The translations under genes and the position numbers were made by a program. From NCBI RefSeq assembly GCF_029688925.1, contig NZ_JARUKY010000001.1:248001-312000 (forward strand): a DNA stretch of 64,000 nt. Direction: 5' to 3'. Under the pieces are notes generated by a model. It worked only from the letters and a program-made list of their open reading frames with translations. It was not told the origin of the DNA and did not search any database. Of this stretch, positions 1-7,660 are shown piece after piece (position 1 is the stretch's first letter; each line of letters opens with the position of its first letter). Origin of the DNA: Evansella sp. AB-P1. Its GTDB lineage: Bacteria > Bacillota > Bacilli > Bacillales > Salisediminibacteriaceae.

Positions 1-305
1 AAGTATCGACAAAAATAACTATTTTCATACCTGATGGTGCAAGTTTTTCTTGCATTGGGGTCTATCCTGAAAATAGAAGCGGTTCAGTAGTGGAAGGCAG
101 CGACTCTTACGGAATCAGCACGAACCGAAAGTCCCCTAGCATTTACTGAGTAAGTCTAAGAAGTTAAGGCCGTGCCCCAGACACTGTGAAGTATGAACAG
201 AAGTCGCACTTATGCCTATGGTGAAAGCACTGCCAGAAACGGATGAACCAACTTGATGAACATTTTCATCCCCACATGGTGCAAGTTTTGCTTGCAAGGA
301 AGAAT
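1..305 (-). repeat. Mosaic intergenic repeat, copy 1
   Basis: Non-coding. Two copies of a border motif (about 21-74 and 261-305) read ATTTTCAT, a CATGGTGCAAG half, a CTTGCA half, then TCTATCCTGAAAATA; only the first copy is complete. Between them lies the module GAAGTTAAGGCCGTGCC, GACACTGTGAAG, GGTGAAAGC, AACGGATGAACCA, which recurs near 49.28-49.42 kb and, inverted, near 13.1 and 52.2 kb. No plausible gene or ribosome binding site is visible. Confidence 0.8.
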
Positions 306-340
306 AGAAGGTTCTAACAGATTCCAATAACAGAGTGTGA

Positions 341-735
341 CAGAGAATGAAGGAGAACCAGGGCGAAATGAAGCAGGTACAAAAGTATCCGATTCAATCC
401 GCGAGCATGATGGAGTAAGAGTGAGATTGAACTAGGGTAAATTGAAGCAGGTACAGTTGAAGCAGGTACAAAAGTATCCGGTTCAATCCGCGAGCATGAT
501 GGAGTAAGAGTGAGATTGAACCAGGGTAAAACGAAGCAGGTACAGTTGAAGCAGGTACAAAAGTATCTGGTTCAATCCGCGAGCATGATGGAGTAAGAGT
601 GAGATTGAACTAGGGTAAATTGAAGCAGGTACAGTTGAAGCAGGTACAAAAGTATCCGGTTCAATCCGCGAGCATGATGGAGTAAGAGTGAGATTGAACC
701 AGGGTAAAACGAAGCAGGTACAATTGAACTAGGTA
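341..735. repeat. 89-bp tandem repeat array, about 4.4 units
   Basis: The anchor TTCAATCCGCGAGCATGATG recurs at 393, 482, 571 and 660, always 89 bases apart. Units 1 and 3 share ACTAGGGTAAATTGAAGC, whereas units 2 and 4 share ACCAGGGTAAAACGAAGC, so the array also has a 178-bp higher-order period. Each unit contains short GAAGCAGGTACA direct repeats. 89 is not a multiple of three and no ribosome binding site or long frame is present, so it is non-coding. Confidence 0.95.
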
Positions 736-751
736 AGAATAAACCATATAG

Positions 752-845
752 AAAGGTAGGTATACCCCGAAAATAAGTATTGGTTCAGTAGTGGAAGGCG
801 GAGGTTTGACCGGGAAAAGTAACAGGTGAAGACTCCGCATTGATC
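752..845 (-). repeat. Mosaic intergenic repeat, fragment
   Basis: GTAGGTATACCCCGAAAATAAG followed by TATTGGTTCAGTAGTGGAAG repeats the arrangement at 61-95 and, inverted, at about 37.02-37.07 kb. It is the end module of the mosaic repeat family. The following 846-930 shows nothing recognisable beyond the 3' flank of the esterase gene. Confidence 0.6.
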
Positions 846-930
846 ATAAAAACTGCCACCACATTTTTAGTAGTAGCCTTTAACAAGAAAAAGGTATTTA
901 AGTAGTGGAGTCTGAACTGAATATACATGC

Positions 931-2184
931 TTAAATTAATGGTGTTAGAGCTTTCGTTTTGTCAATATGAATAAAAGCATCGTATCTTTCAGAAGGGCGG
1001 GTGGGTACGTAATTTCCATATTGATCGTATGATGGGTTATAGACAACCCCGATAGCACGGTGACCAATATTATTCTGAAATAGATGTTTATTATCTTCTG
1101 TAAACATAATATATTGATTACCTTTACCTGTATAGTGAAAGCTCTCTTCAAAGCTCCCGGAGGAACCTGCTGGAACAGTCAAAATTTTGGGCTTATCTCC
1201 CCATTTATCCGCAGCGATAACAGTTCCTTCATATGTTCCCAAGCCAATAGCATATACATTTTCTTTCCCATAATTCTCCCGTGCTAATTGACCTACATTT
1301 ACCATACCCTCATTAGCCATATCTGTAGCTCTCGCATCACCAATATGTGTATTGTGCTCCCATACGATGCCTTTAGCGGTTGCTCCATAGAATTCACTGA
1401 TGTACTGAAGAGCATCAATCATATGTCGATCCCGAATGTTCCATGATTCATTATCATTTGTTACCATCGTATGATAGTAATGTTCAGCATTCCTTGTAAC
1501 GATTCCATTTACTTTCATATTGAGTACTGATTCTGGATCATCACTGCTGATTGTTTTATTTTCTTGTAAGGAGAGGAGGAGTTCCATTATTTCATTCATA
1601 CAATCCTCTCCGTAAAAGGCTGCAGAAATGCCATACATTTCTGGATTTCGTTTGTATGGTTCGAAGCATTCGATTGCTTGTAATGCTTTATTTATATGAG
1701 GTGATTTCGTTTTTTTCAAATAGTCAACGATTGCCTCCATCGATTCCCATAAGCTGTATACATCAAGGCCATAAAAGCCAACCATTTCATTTGGATTTGT
1801 GTGATTGTATTCATATAACCACTCCACAAGGTCAACCATTTCATTGTTAGCCCACATCCAGCTTGGCCATCGTTGAAATGACTTTTTCAAAACATCCTCA
1901 GCACTGGAATACTCTGGTGTCAATCCTTTAACGTAGCGATTTACCTCATAACAAGCGGGCCAATCTCCTTCAACAGCTATGAAAGAGAAGCTGTGTTCCT
2001 TAATAAGCTGTTTTGTCAGGTCAGCTCGATAAGTATAAAATTCACTAGTTCCATGTGTTGCTTCACCTAGCAAGGCAAACTTAGCGTTCCTTGCTTTTTG
2101 AATTAATGGCTTAAGCTCTGATGTATAAGTAAAAGAAACTGCAAATTCACTAATGTCGTTTACTAATTTATTTGTTTTTAACAA
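931..2184 (-). CDS. Erythromycin esterase family protein
   Basis: This is a 417-residue, probably cytoplasmic hydrolase of the erythromycin esterase (EreA/EreB, PF05139) family. The GEATHGTSEF motif near residue 40 carries the family's catalytic histidine, followed by VEGDWPACYEVNRYV, WMWANNEMVDLVEWL, GLDVYSLWESM and a VWEHNTHIGDARATDM block. Start is TTG at 2184, six bases after a strong GGAGGTGA. It is transcribed divergently from arsR. Many Bacillus members of this family are not proven macrolide esterases, so the substrate is unknown and resistance should not be assumed. Length is typical of the family. Confidence 0.85.
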   Translation of the reverse strand: MLKTNKLVNDISEFAVSFTYTSELKPLIQKARNAKFALLGEATHGTSEFYTYRADLTKQLIKEHSFSFIAVEGDWPACYEVNRYVKGLTPEYSSAEDVLKKSFQRWPSWMWANNEMVDLVEWLYEYNHTNPNEMVGFYGLDVYSLWESMEAIVDYLKKTKSPHINKALQAIECFEPYKRNPEMYGISAAFYGEDCMNEIMELLLSLQENKTISSDDPESVLNMKVNGIVTRNAEHYYHTMVTNDNESWNIRDRHMIDALQYISEFYGATAKGIVWEHNTHIGDARATDMANEGMVNVGQLARENYGKENVYAIGLGTYEGTVIAADKWGDKPKILTVPAGSSGSFEESFHYTGKGNQYIMFTEDNKHLFQNNIGHRAIGVVYNPSYDQYGNYVPTRPSERYDAFIHIDKTKALTPLI

Positions 2185-2267
2185 GTGATATCACCTCCAC
2201 TATAGTATGAACCTAAAATATAACTTCATGATAGAATAATTCGAATAAGCAAATTTTTGGGGAATAA

Positions 2268-2283
2268 ATCAAAATAATTTGAT
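2268..2283. promoter_or_regulatory. ArsR-type operator 1 (ATCAA-N6-TTGAT)
   Basis: ATCAAAATAATTTGAT is a 16-bp dyad just upstream of the arsR promoter. It matches four others in this locus in arm sequence and spacing. Confidence 0.75.
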
Positions 2284-2290
2284 TTATATC

Positions 2291-2319
2291 TTGCTTTTAG
2301 AAAATGTTGGTAGTATGAT
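2291..2319 (+). promoter_or_regulatory. Predicted SigA promoter of arsR
   Basis: TTGCTT (2291-2296) and TATGAT (2314-2319) are separated by 17 bases, close to the vegetative consensus. Dyads at 2268-2283 and 2328-2343 flank it, an arrangement expected for repression that metalloid binding would relieve. Confidence 0.65.
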
Positions 2320-2327
2320 GAACTTAC

Positions 2328-2343
2328 ATCAAATAAATTTGAT
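2328..2343. promoter_or_regulatory. ArsR-type operator 2
   Basis: ATCAAATAAATTTGAT lies between the predicted -10 and the arsR ribosome binding site (AAAGGAG at 2347-2353), where a bound repressor would block transcription. Confidence 0.75.
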
Positions 2344-2363
2344 TTAAAAGGAGTATTAAAAGA

Positions 2364-2687
2364 ATGAAACTTTCTATTCCATTAATGGTAAATACAGATA
2401 ATCCAAATTTTCAGTTTTATGAAAAAAGATTTAAAGCCCTAGCTGATCAAAAAAGGTTACATTTACTGTCTATTCTCTGTAAAAACGGCTCTACTTGTGT
2501 ATGTGATTTATCGGAAATGTTAGATTTACCTCAGTCTAAGTTGTCATATCATTTAAAAATTTTATTAGAGGCTGATATTATATTGAAGGAAAAGAAGGGA
2601 ACCTGGAATTATTACGAAATCAATAATAAAGTCATTGACCATTTATTGTCTGAAGAGCTCTGTTGCTTGTTTCGTCCAGCAAAATAA
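2364..2687 (+). CDS. arsR: ArsR/SmtB family metalloid-sensing repressor
   Basis: This 107-residue winged-helix repressor probably releases DNA on binding trivalent arsenic or antimony. ALADQKRLHLLSIL starts the family fold, and the STCVCDL segment holds Cys45 and Cys47, matching the CVCDL metal-binding motif of classical ArsR. The recognition helix region is LPQSKLSYHLKIL. A further Cys pair (Cys100-Cys101, ELCCLF) near the C terminus may complete the site. ATG follows AAAGGAG. It precedes the ArsP-type permease, and five dyad operators surround the two promoter regions, so autoregulation is likely. The exact inducer cannot be read from sequence. Confidence 0.88.
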   Translation: MKLSIPLMVNTDNPNFQFYEKRFKALADQKRLHLLSILCKNGSTCVCDLSEMLDLPQSKLSYHLKILLEADIILKEKKGTWNYYEINNKVIDHLLSEELCCLFRPAK

Positions 2688-2722
2688 TGATAAAGGGAGT
2701 GATGAGAAATTATAAATATTAA

Positions 2723-2738
2723 ATCAAATTTATTTGAT
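2723..2738. promoter_or_regulatory. ArsR-type operator 3
   Basis: ATCAAATTTATTTGAT lies in the arsR-arsP intergenic region, with the same arms and spacing as operators 1 and 2. It may give arsP a second regulated promoter. Confidence 0.7.
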
Positions 2739-2820
2739 TTAAATGAGCTTTGTTTTTTTATGGATCATATATCAATATTTTTTGATAAATAAAAAATTAA
2801 TGCTTTTTTACAATTGAAAC

Positions 2821-2836
2821 ATCAAGTCTTCTTGAT
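2821..2836. promoter_or_regulatory. ArsR-type operator 4
   Basis: ATCAAGTCTTCTTGAT upstream of arsP. The TTGATG at its right end (2832-2837) could serve as a -35 element, with a weak TATATC -10 17 bases downstream. Confidence 0.65.
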
Positions 2837-2857
2837 GTATAACTGCGAGGTTTTTAT

Positions 2858-2873
2858 ATCAAATTTTCTTGAT
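2858..2873. promoter_or_regulatory. ArsR-type operator 5
   Basis: ATCAAATTTTCTTGAT ends directly before the arsP ribosome binding site (AAGGAGGAAGG), where binding would block transcription. Confidence 0.65.
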
Positions 2874-2889
2874 TTAAGGAGGAAGGATC

Positions 2890-3753
2890 ATGGTTGAAAC
2901 GTTTCAAAGCTTTATTTCAATTGCTGTTAAACTGACAATTTTATTTATTGGAATTTCATTTCTTTTGAGCTTTCTTCAATCTTTTATTCCTTACGATAAG
3001 CTAGAAAAAAAATTAAAAGAATCCAATCCTATTTTTGCAAGCTTTATTGCATTACTATTTGCTTTCATTACACCTTTTTGTTCTTGTTCTACTATTCCGG
3101 TAGTAGTGAACCTTCTAAAAAATAATGTGAGGTTCGGCATTGTCATGGTTTTCTTATTTGCCTCCCCAGTATTAGACCCAACAATTTTAACAATCATGAC
3201 TGTCATTATGGGGTGGAAGATTACGATTTTATATACGTTAATTACTGCTGTTTTATCAGTAATAATTGGCCTCTTATTGGAAAAGTTTGGTTTTGAAAGA
3301 GCTGTGAAGAATGTAGTGATGACTGGTTTTGAAAAAAATAAGAAGACGTTTTCTTGGAAAGGTGCTTGGATGGAAACGTGGACATTGATGAAATCTGTGT
3401 ATCCTTATTTAATTATTGGTGCAGCCATTGGTGCTATCATACATGGCCTTGTTCCAGCAGAATTCATTAGCACACATTTTGGTGGGGAGACTTGGTGGCT
3501 TATACCAGTTGCAGCTGTAGTAGGCATTCCTCTTTATATTCGATTGTCCAGTATGATTCCTATTTCCCAAGTGCTCATCGTCAATGGTATGGCTATTGGA
3601 CCTGCTATGGCAATGATGATTAGTTCAGCTGGTGCAAGCTTACCTGAATTAGTTCTACTAAAATCAATTTTTCAAAAGGAGTTAATTATAGCCTTTGTAT
3701 TTGCAGTAGTCTCCATGTCAACAATATCTGGCTTCATATTTTATATTTTATAA
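2890..3753 (+). CDS. arsP: ArsP-type permease (organoarsenical efflux)
   Basis: This 287-residue polytopic membrane protein belongs to the ArsP/DUF318 permease family (PF03773); characterised members export trivalent methylated or aromatic arsenicals. Hallmarks are TPFCSCSTIPV near residue 60 with a conserved Cys pair, the FLFASPVLDPT stretch that follows, and a second half with IPLYIRLSSMIPISQVL and GMAIGPAMAMMI. About eight hydrophobic segments form two related halves around a central loop. ATG follows AAGGAGGAAGG. It lies behind ArsR-type dyads and before two microproteins. Substrate is inferred from family and the adjacent arsR; other permeases of this family have unknown cargo. Confidence 0.82.
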   Translation: MVETFQSFISIAVKLTILFIGISFLLSFLQSFIPYDKLEKKLKESNPIFASFIALLFAFITPFCSCSTIPVVVNLLKNNVRFGIVMVFLFASPVLDPTILTIMTVIMGWKITILYTLITAVLSVIIGLLLEKFGFERAVKNVVMTGFEKNKKTFSWKGAWMETWTLMKSVYPYLIIGAAIGAIIHGLVPAEFISTHFGGETWWLIPVAAVVGIPLYIRLSSMIPISQVLIVNGMAIGPAMAMMISSAGASLPELVLLKSIFQKELIIAFVFAVVSMSTISGFIFYIL

Positions 3754-3782
3754 ATATTTAGGGGAAAACGGAGGTGATTTCA

Positions 3783-3932
3783 GTGGTGTTTAATTTATTT
3801 TTCCTATCTATTAATATTACGAAACGAACATTCACGGAAGAAGAGATAGAATTGGAACGGCGAAGAAGCTTTAGTCGCGATCAAAAAATAAAGATGCAGG
3901 TCAAACAAGCTCAGTATAGTCGATTAATGTAA
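3783..3932 (+). CDS. YrzI-like small protein (49 aa)
   Basis: A small gene with GTG start after GGAGGTGATTTCA. The product begins MVFNLFFLSINITKRTFTEE and ends in a basic, charged tail (ERRRSFSRDQKIKMQ...QYSRLM). The hydrophobic beta-like start followed by the KR.FTEEEI segment resembles the YrzI family of Bacillus microproteins, whose function is unknown. It lies 29 bases after arsP and 26 before the Cys-rich peptide, so all three are probably co-transcribed. Family assignment is by memory of the pattern only. Confidence 0.6.
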   Translation: MVFNLFFLSINITKRTFTEEEIELERRRSFSRDQKIKMQVKQAQYSRLM

Positions 3933-3958
3933 ATCATATAATGCGAGGAGGAAAAAAT

Positions 3959-4090
3959 ATGATTAAACGATTGTTTAATAGGGTAATAAAAAAAGAGAAG
4001 TCTATAGAAAGCTCGTCTTGCTGTAAAGTTGAAATTAAAGAGGTTGAACCAAAATTACCATGCTGTTCTACCTCTAAACCCAGTAAGTAA
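3959..4090 (+). CDS. Cys-Cys-rich 43-residue microprotein of the arsP locus
   Basis: A complete small gene with ATG after a GGAGGAAAAAAT ribosome site. It has a basic amphipathic start (MIKRLFNRVIKKEK) followed by SSSCCKVEIKE and KLPCCSTSKPSK, so two vicinal Cys pairs are separated by a charged 13-residue linker. Vicinal thiols bind As(III) well, so a sensor, chaperone or sequestration role next to arsP is plausible but unproven. It recalls the small metal-binding CC-motif proteins found beside related permeases, but no family was recognised. Confidence 0.65.
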   Translation: MIKRLFNRVIKKEKSIESSSCCKVEIKEVEPKLPCCSTSKPSK

Positions 4091-4120
4091 TCTGTATTGA
4101 TTTATAGGAGGAATGATCTT

Positions 4121-4543
4121 GTGGAAACGAATAATCCAGCTGGTTTTTGGATTAGACTTTTGGCGAACATCCTCGATGGCGTGATTATGACTTTCGTATT
4201 GATTTTTTTATGGCTGACACTGTACGGTCAAGTTTTTAATGAAACCTTTACTTTTGTTGAACTTATTAGTCCACTATACTACTTAATTTTACCTGTCATT
4301 TGGTATGGTTACACCATTGGAAAACGAATAGTAGGGATTCGTATTGCTAGAGTGGATGGGGAAAAGGTAGGAATTGGGACAATGCTTCTACGAAATGTTG
4401 TAGCAGCTATTGTATATGGTTTAACATTAGGTATTGGTATTATTGTCAGTGCCTTTATGATAGGAATTAGGGAGGATAAACGGGCTATTCACGATTTCAT
4501 TGCTAGTACTTATGTGACTCACGATCCTCCAGAAAAACTGTAA
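4121..4543 (+). CDS. RDD family membrane protein
   Basis: A 140-residue membrane protein of the RDD family (PF06271). The GFWIRLLANILDGVIM opening carries the arginine and aspartate of the family name, and three to four hydrophobic segments follow, with GKRIVGIRIARVDG between them. GTG at 4121 is chosen because AGGAGG sits at 4106-4112; the TTG at 4097 lies upstream of that site. It ends with a short charged tail (REDKRAIHDF). Function is unknown; some RDD proteins have been linked to ion transport. It may be the last gene of the arsenic locus, since a terminator follows. Confidence 0.75.
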   Translation: METNNPAGFWIRLLANILDGVIMTFVLIFLWLTLYGQVFNETFTFVELISPLYYLILPVIWYGYTIGKRIVGIRIARVDGEKVGIGTMLLRNVVAAIVYGLTLGIGIIVSAFMIGIREDKRAIHDFIASTYVTHDPPEKL

Positions 4544-4566
4544 TTAGCTAAAATAGTGACAATGAG

Positions 4567-4612
4567 AAGAAGCAGTCTCAAAAGTATCATTTTAAGGACT
4601 GCTTCTTTTTTT
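4567..4612. terminator. Bidirectional terminator
   Basis: AAGAAGCAGTC pairs with GACTGCTTCTT, followed by a T run. It lies between the convergent RDD and glycosyltransferase genes. Confidence 0.85.
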
Positions 4613-4616
4613 ATAG

Positions 4617-5771
4617 TTAATTTTTCTTCCTAGCTCCATCTTTTAATGTTTTGAGGGAATAGTGTGTTCCTCGCCATTCTACATTTCCTTTAATCATTGC
4701 TTTCAACATGGAACGTAAAATACAGTAAATAAAGATTGCACCATTAAATGGAATGGTGATGACGAACCAAGGTGATTCATTTACATATCGACTGTTATAA
4801 AAATATATACCACTATATAAGAGAAGGGTTGCTACATGAAAGCCTTTAGCTATAGGATTGCTGAAAAAGACGCCAATAAACGGAACGATATGAACGAGAA
4901 CTATAACCAACGAAAAGAAGATGGAGACGAGAAAATTATATCTCATAAAGGCGTAAAGGTTTTTTTGTAACCCTTGAATCACTTCCTTCACATTCTCATA
5001 CCACTGAATACGAATAAGGCCATTTCCAAAGCCTAGCTGCTGCTTAAATCCATGTTGAACAACCTTCTTCCCAAGCTTCAAGTCATCGTCTGGTGCTAAT
5101 GGAAGAGCTTTGTGTGTTCCAATTGCATCATAAACGGTACGTTTCATCAGGTTAAAGGCACCGACACCAGCATGTCCGAGCTGAATGAAATTCCATATGC
5201 CAATAACACTCCAATAGCTGTGAAAGGAACGATAGGACCATGTTCCTTTAATGTTTTCTGGCATGAGTGTTAGGTGGTCTAGCTTTTTTCTTTTTACATA
5301 GTGTATAGCTTTGCTTATTGCATTTTTTGAAAAAAAGACGTCCCCGTCAGCAAAAAGAAGCCAATCACCAGTAGCGTGCTGAGCCCCTACATACAATGCG
5401 TGATTTTTTCCTAACCAACCTTCAGGGAGTTCAGAAATGGTAATGAGCTTAAAGGGTGGATAGAGGCTAGAATGATCCATGCTCTTAACTAGTAGTCCTT
5501 CAAGAATTTCCTTTGTTCTATCAGTGGAACGATCATTCACAACGATAATCTCTAATGGTTGATAGGATTGTTGTAGGAGTGATTCAATTGATTTTCTAAT
5601 ATCTTGCTCTTCATTTTTTGCAGCAACAATGACGGATACAGAGATACCTCCCTTTTTTTCATCAACGGTAGGTTCATCTTTTAAGGTTGCTAATTTTTGT
5701 ATTCCAAAAAACCATTGTAGTGAAATGATGAGAGCACCAATAAAAATAACGGCTGACAGAATGGTATACAT
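4617..5771 (-). CDS. Family 2 glycosyltransferase, membrane-anchored
   Basis: A 384-residue glycosyltransferase with a GT-A fold. Residues 1-20 form an N-terminal membrane segment. VSVIVAAKNEEQDI starts the catalytic domain, IIVVNDRSTDRTKEIL binds the nucleotide sugar, FADGDVFF is the DXD-like metal motif and APDDDLKLG is the acceptor/base motif. The IRIQWYENV segment resembles the Q..RW region. Two or three C-terminal hydrophobic segments close the protein. It resembles HpnB/CrtQ-type enzymes acting on lipid acceptors; the acceptor is unknown. ATG follows AGGAGATTATC. Monocistronic. Confidence 0.8.
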   Translation of the reverse strand: MYTILSAVIFIGALIISLQWFFGIQKLATLKDEPTVDEKKGGISVSVIVAAKNEEQDIRKSIESLLQQSYQPLEIIVVNDRSTDRTKEILEGLLVKSMDHSSLYPPFKLITISELPEGWLGKNHALYVGAQHATGDWLLFADGDVFFSKNAISKAIHYVKRKKLDHLTLMPENIKGTWSYRSFHSYWSVIGIWNFIQLGHAGVGAFNLMKRTVYDAIGTHKALPLAPDDDLKLGKKVVQHGFKQQLGFGNGLIRIQWYENVKEVIQGLQKNLYAFMRYNFLVSIFFSLVIVLVHIVPFIGVFFSNPIAKGFHVATLLLYSGIYFYNSRYVNESPWFVITIPFNGAIFIYCILRSMLKAMIKGNVEWRGTHYSLKTLKDGARKKN

Positions 5772-5925
5772 GATAATCTCCTAACATTATGAAAAATTTA
5801 GGGTGCTTTGTAGCAGATTGAATTCCTATATATTTTAGCATGAAGTATGAATGTATTTAAAATTAAAGGGTTTTCATAGGAGAAAGACGAATGTATAAAG
5901 TACATTATAGAGAAGGGGTGGGGTC

Positions 5926-6711
5926 ATGGATTTTGGATTAAGGGGAAAAAATGTATTAGTGTTAGCATCAAGTAAAGGGCTTGGAAGAGCAACTGCTGAA
6001 GCATATGCTAGAACTGGAGCAAATGTGATGATCAGTAGTAGATCTGTTGAAACACTGAAACAGACAGCAGCAGAGATTAATGAATTTGCTGAAGGGTCAA
6101 TCGCATGGCTTCCGTGTGATGTTACACGCCCTGATGATATAAAAAAGCTTGTAGATGAAACGGCACAGCGTTTTGGTGGACTGGATGTCCTAGTGAATAA
6201 TGCAGGTGGTCCTCCTCCAGGGAAGTTTGAGGATTTATCGGAGGAAGATTGGGACTATGCCTATAACCTTAACCTGATGAGTACGGTAAGAGCAATTCGT
6301 TATGCTTTACCATATTTAAAAGTTTCTAAGGGGAAAATAGTTAATATTACTTCAATTTCTATGAAGGAACCAGTAGAAGGGTTGCTACTTTCCAATGTGT
6401 ATCGAATGGGTATTACGGGTCTTGCTAAAACATTATCGAAGGAATTTGCTGAACATGGAATTTTAATTAATACGGTAGGGCCAGGTAGAATTGATACAGA
6501 AAGAGTGCAATCATTAGATAAAAAGGCTGCGGAGATAGAGAATATTTCAGAAGAGGAAGTGCGCCTTCGATCTGCTGATAAAATTCCACTAGGACGCTAC
6601 GGAACTCCTAATGAATTTGCAAATGCAATTCTTTTTTTAGGGTCTGGGCTTAATACTTATATTACGGGACAAATGTTTGTAGTAGATGGTGGATTGTCAA
6701 AAGCATATTAA
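5926..6711 (+). CDS. SDR family oxidoreductase with degenerate active site
   Basis: A 261-residue short-chain dehydrogenase/reductase fold protein. The Rossmann cofactor motif ASSKGLGRATA is near residue 14, NNAGG near 90, and DGG near the C terminus. Ser of ITSIS is kept, but the usual YxxxK site is not: the aligned segment reads LLSNVYRMGITGLAK, so the catalytic lysine position is not lysine. This fits the BKR-like SDR subgroup whose LSN.xR variant replaces the tetrad, so activity is uncertain. Start ATG follows AGAAGGGGTGG. Monocistronic with its own terminator. Confidence 0.8.
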   Translation: MDFGLRGKNVLVLASSKGLGRATAEAYARTGANVMISSRSVETLKQTAAEINEFAEGSIAWLPCDVTRPDDIKKLVDETAQRFGGLDVLVNNAGGPPPGKFEDLSEEDWDYAYNLNLMSTVRAIRYALPYLKVSKGKIVNITSISMKEPVEGLLLSNVYRMGITGLAKTLSKEFAEHGILINTVGPGRIDTERVQSLDKKAAEIENISEEEVRLRSADKIPLGRYGTPNEFANAILFLGSGLNTYITGQMFVVDGGLSKAY

Positions 6712-6718
6712 ATATATG

Positions 6719-6753
6719 AAAAATCAGGTGGAGGAATTCCGCCTGATTTTTTT
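6719..6753 (+). terminator. Rho-independent terminator
   Basis: AAATCAGGTGGA pairs with TCCGCCTGATTT (one G-T pair), followed by T7. It is shared with the convergent GNAT gene. Confidence 0.85.
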
Positions 6754-6772
6754 ATGATTATTCAGTTCTTTT

Positions 6773-7591
6773 TCATTTAATAGACGTCCAAATTCCTTTC
6801 GTATAGGCTATTGTCATTCCGTTTCGTTCCATATTGTTTTGACTAATACTACCAAAACGAGTTTGTCCGACAAGATAACTACAAGAATTTAATATGGCGT
6901 GTTGTATTCGTTTTTGTATCAATGCTGTGTGAAGGCCTTTATTTCGTAAATGAGGTAATGTTGCTGATGCGGCTAAAGTACAGATATTGTTTTTGACGTG
7001 AGAAGCTCCAATGGCTGCAGGTTCTCCATCATATGTTGCAATATAAAACCTCCAGTCAGGGTGGTCGTGAAGGACTTGATTGTTTTGTTCCACTCCTGGC
7101 TTAATAAACGGTGGTAATTGGAAGCTTTTTGCATATATTTCTGTAAAAAGGTCAAATTCTTCCTCTTTGAGTAGTCGTATAGAAATGTTTTTTTCAGGCG
7201 GAGTATATAGTTTTTCATCAACGTACCCGTAAAGTGTTGTGTGAAAATCTGATTGATAGTATCCATAACTCGTTAATGTCTTTAGTAGTTCAGGTGTTGA
7301 ATGGGCTGGTGTTATTTCAAAACGACATGGAATTTTTTTCTCATTGTAAAATCTCAAGATTTCATCAATGTCATCTATATTTGAATGATCTAACCCTTTT
7401 ACGGTGTTAAAGGATGGTCCAGGGATGCCTTTTACTGAAAAAGCCGTTGCGGAGCCAAATGTTGCGATTTCTACATCCAGATGGTTGTTTTGGATATTTT
7501 TTATGGATTGGAGTCTTGATGAGACCATCTGTATTTCACTTTGTTCTAATTCCTTTGCAAATTCTATTGTAATTACATTCGATGATGTCAT
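6773..7591 (-). CDS. GNAT family N-acetyltransferase
   Basis: A 272-residue protein whose C-terminal half (about residues 135-270) has the GNAT fold. The acetyl-CoA loop region is TLPHLRNKGLHTALIQKR, close to the R/Q-x-x-G-x-G/A motif but with a leucine variation. The N-terminal half (FEITPAHSTPELLKTLTSYG) looks like a degenerate GNAT-related domain, as in two-domain acetyltransferases. ATG follows AAGGAGAGTAGTA. It is upstream of nothing obvious on its strand. Substrate unknown. Confidence 0.75.
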   Translation of the reverse strand: MTSSNVITIEFAKELEQSEIQMVSSRLQSIKNIQNNHLDVEIATFGSATAFSVKGIPGPSFNTVKGLDHSNIDDIDEILRFYNEKKIPCRFEITPAHSTPELLKTLTSYGYYQSDFHTTLYGYVDEKLYTPPEKNISIRLLKEEEFDLFTEIYAKSFQLPPFIKPGVEQNNQVLHDHPDWRFYIATYDGEPAAIGASHVKNNICTLAASATLPHLRNKGLHTALIQKRIQHAILNSCSYLVGQTRFGSISQNNMERNGMTIAYTKGIWTSIK

Positions 7592-7660
7592 TACTACTCT
7601 CCTTTCACATTGTTTATGGTTATTAATAAGAGCATCTCATGGAATGAGGGAGGAGGTAGT

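Noticed and set aside
341-735. CRISPR array
   Set aside because: The repeats are contiguous with an 89-base period, and there are no unique spacers; the whole unit is repeated, including the alternate 178-bp form.
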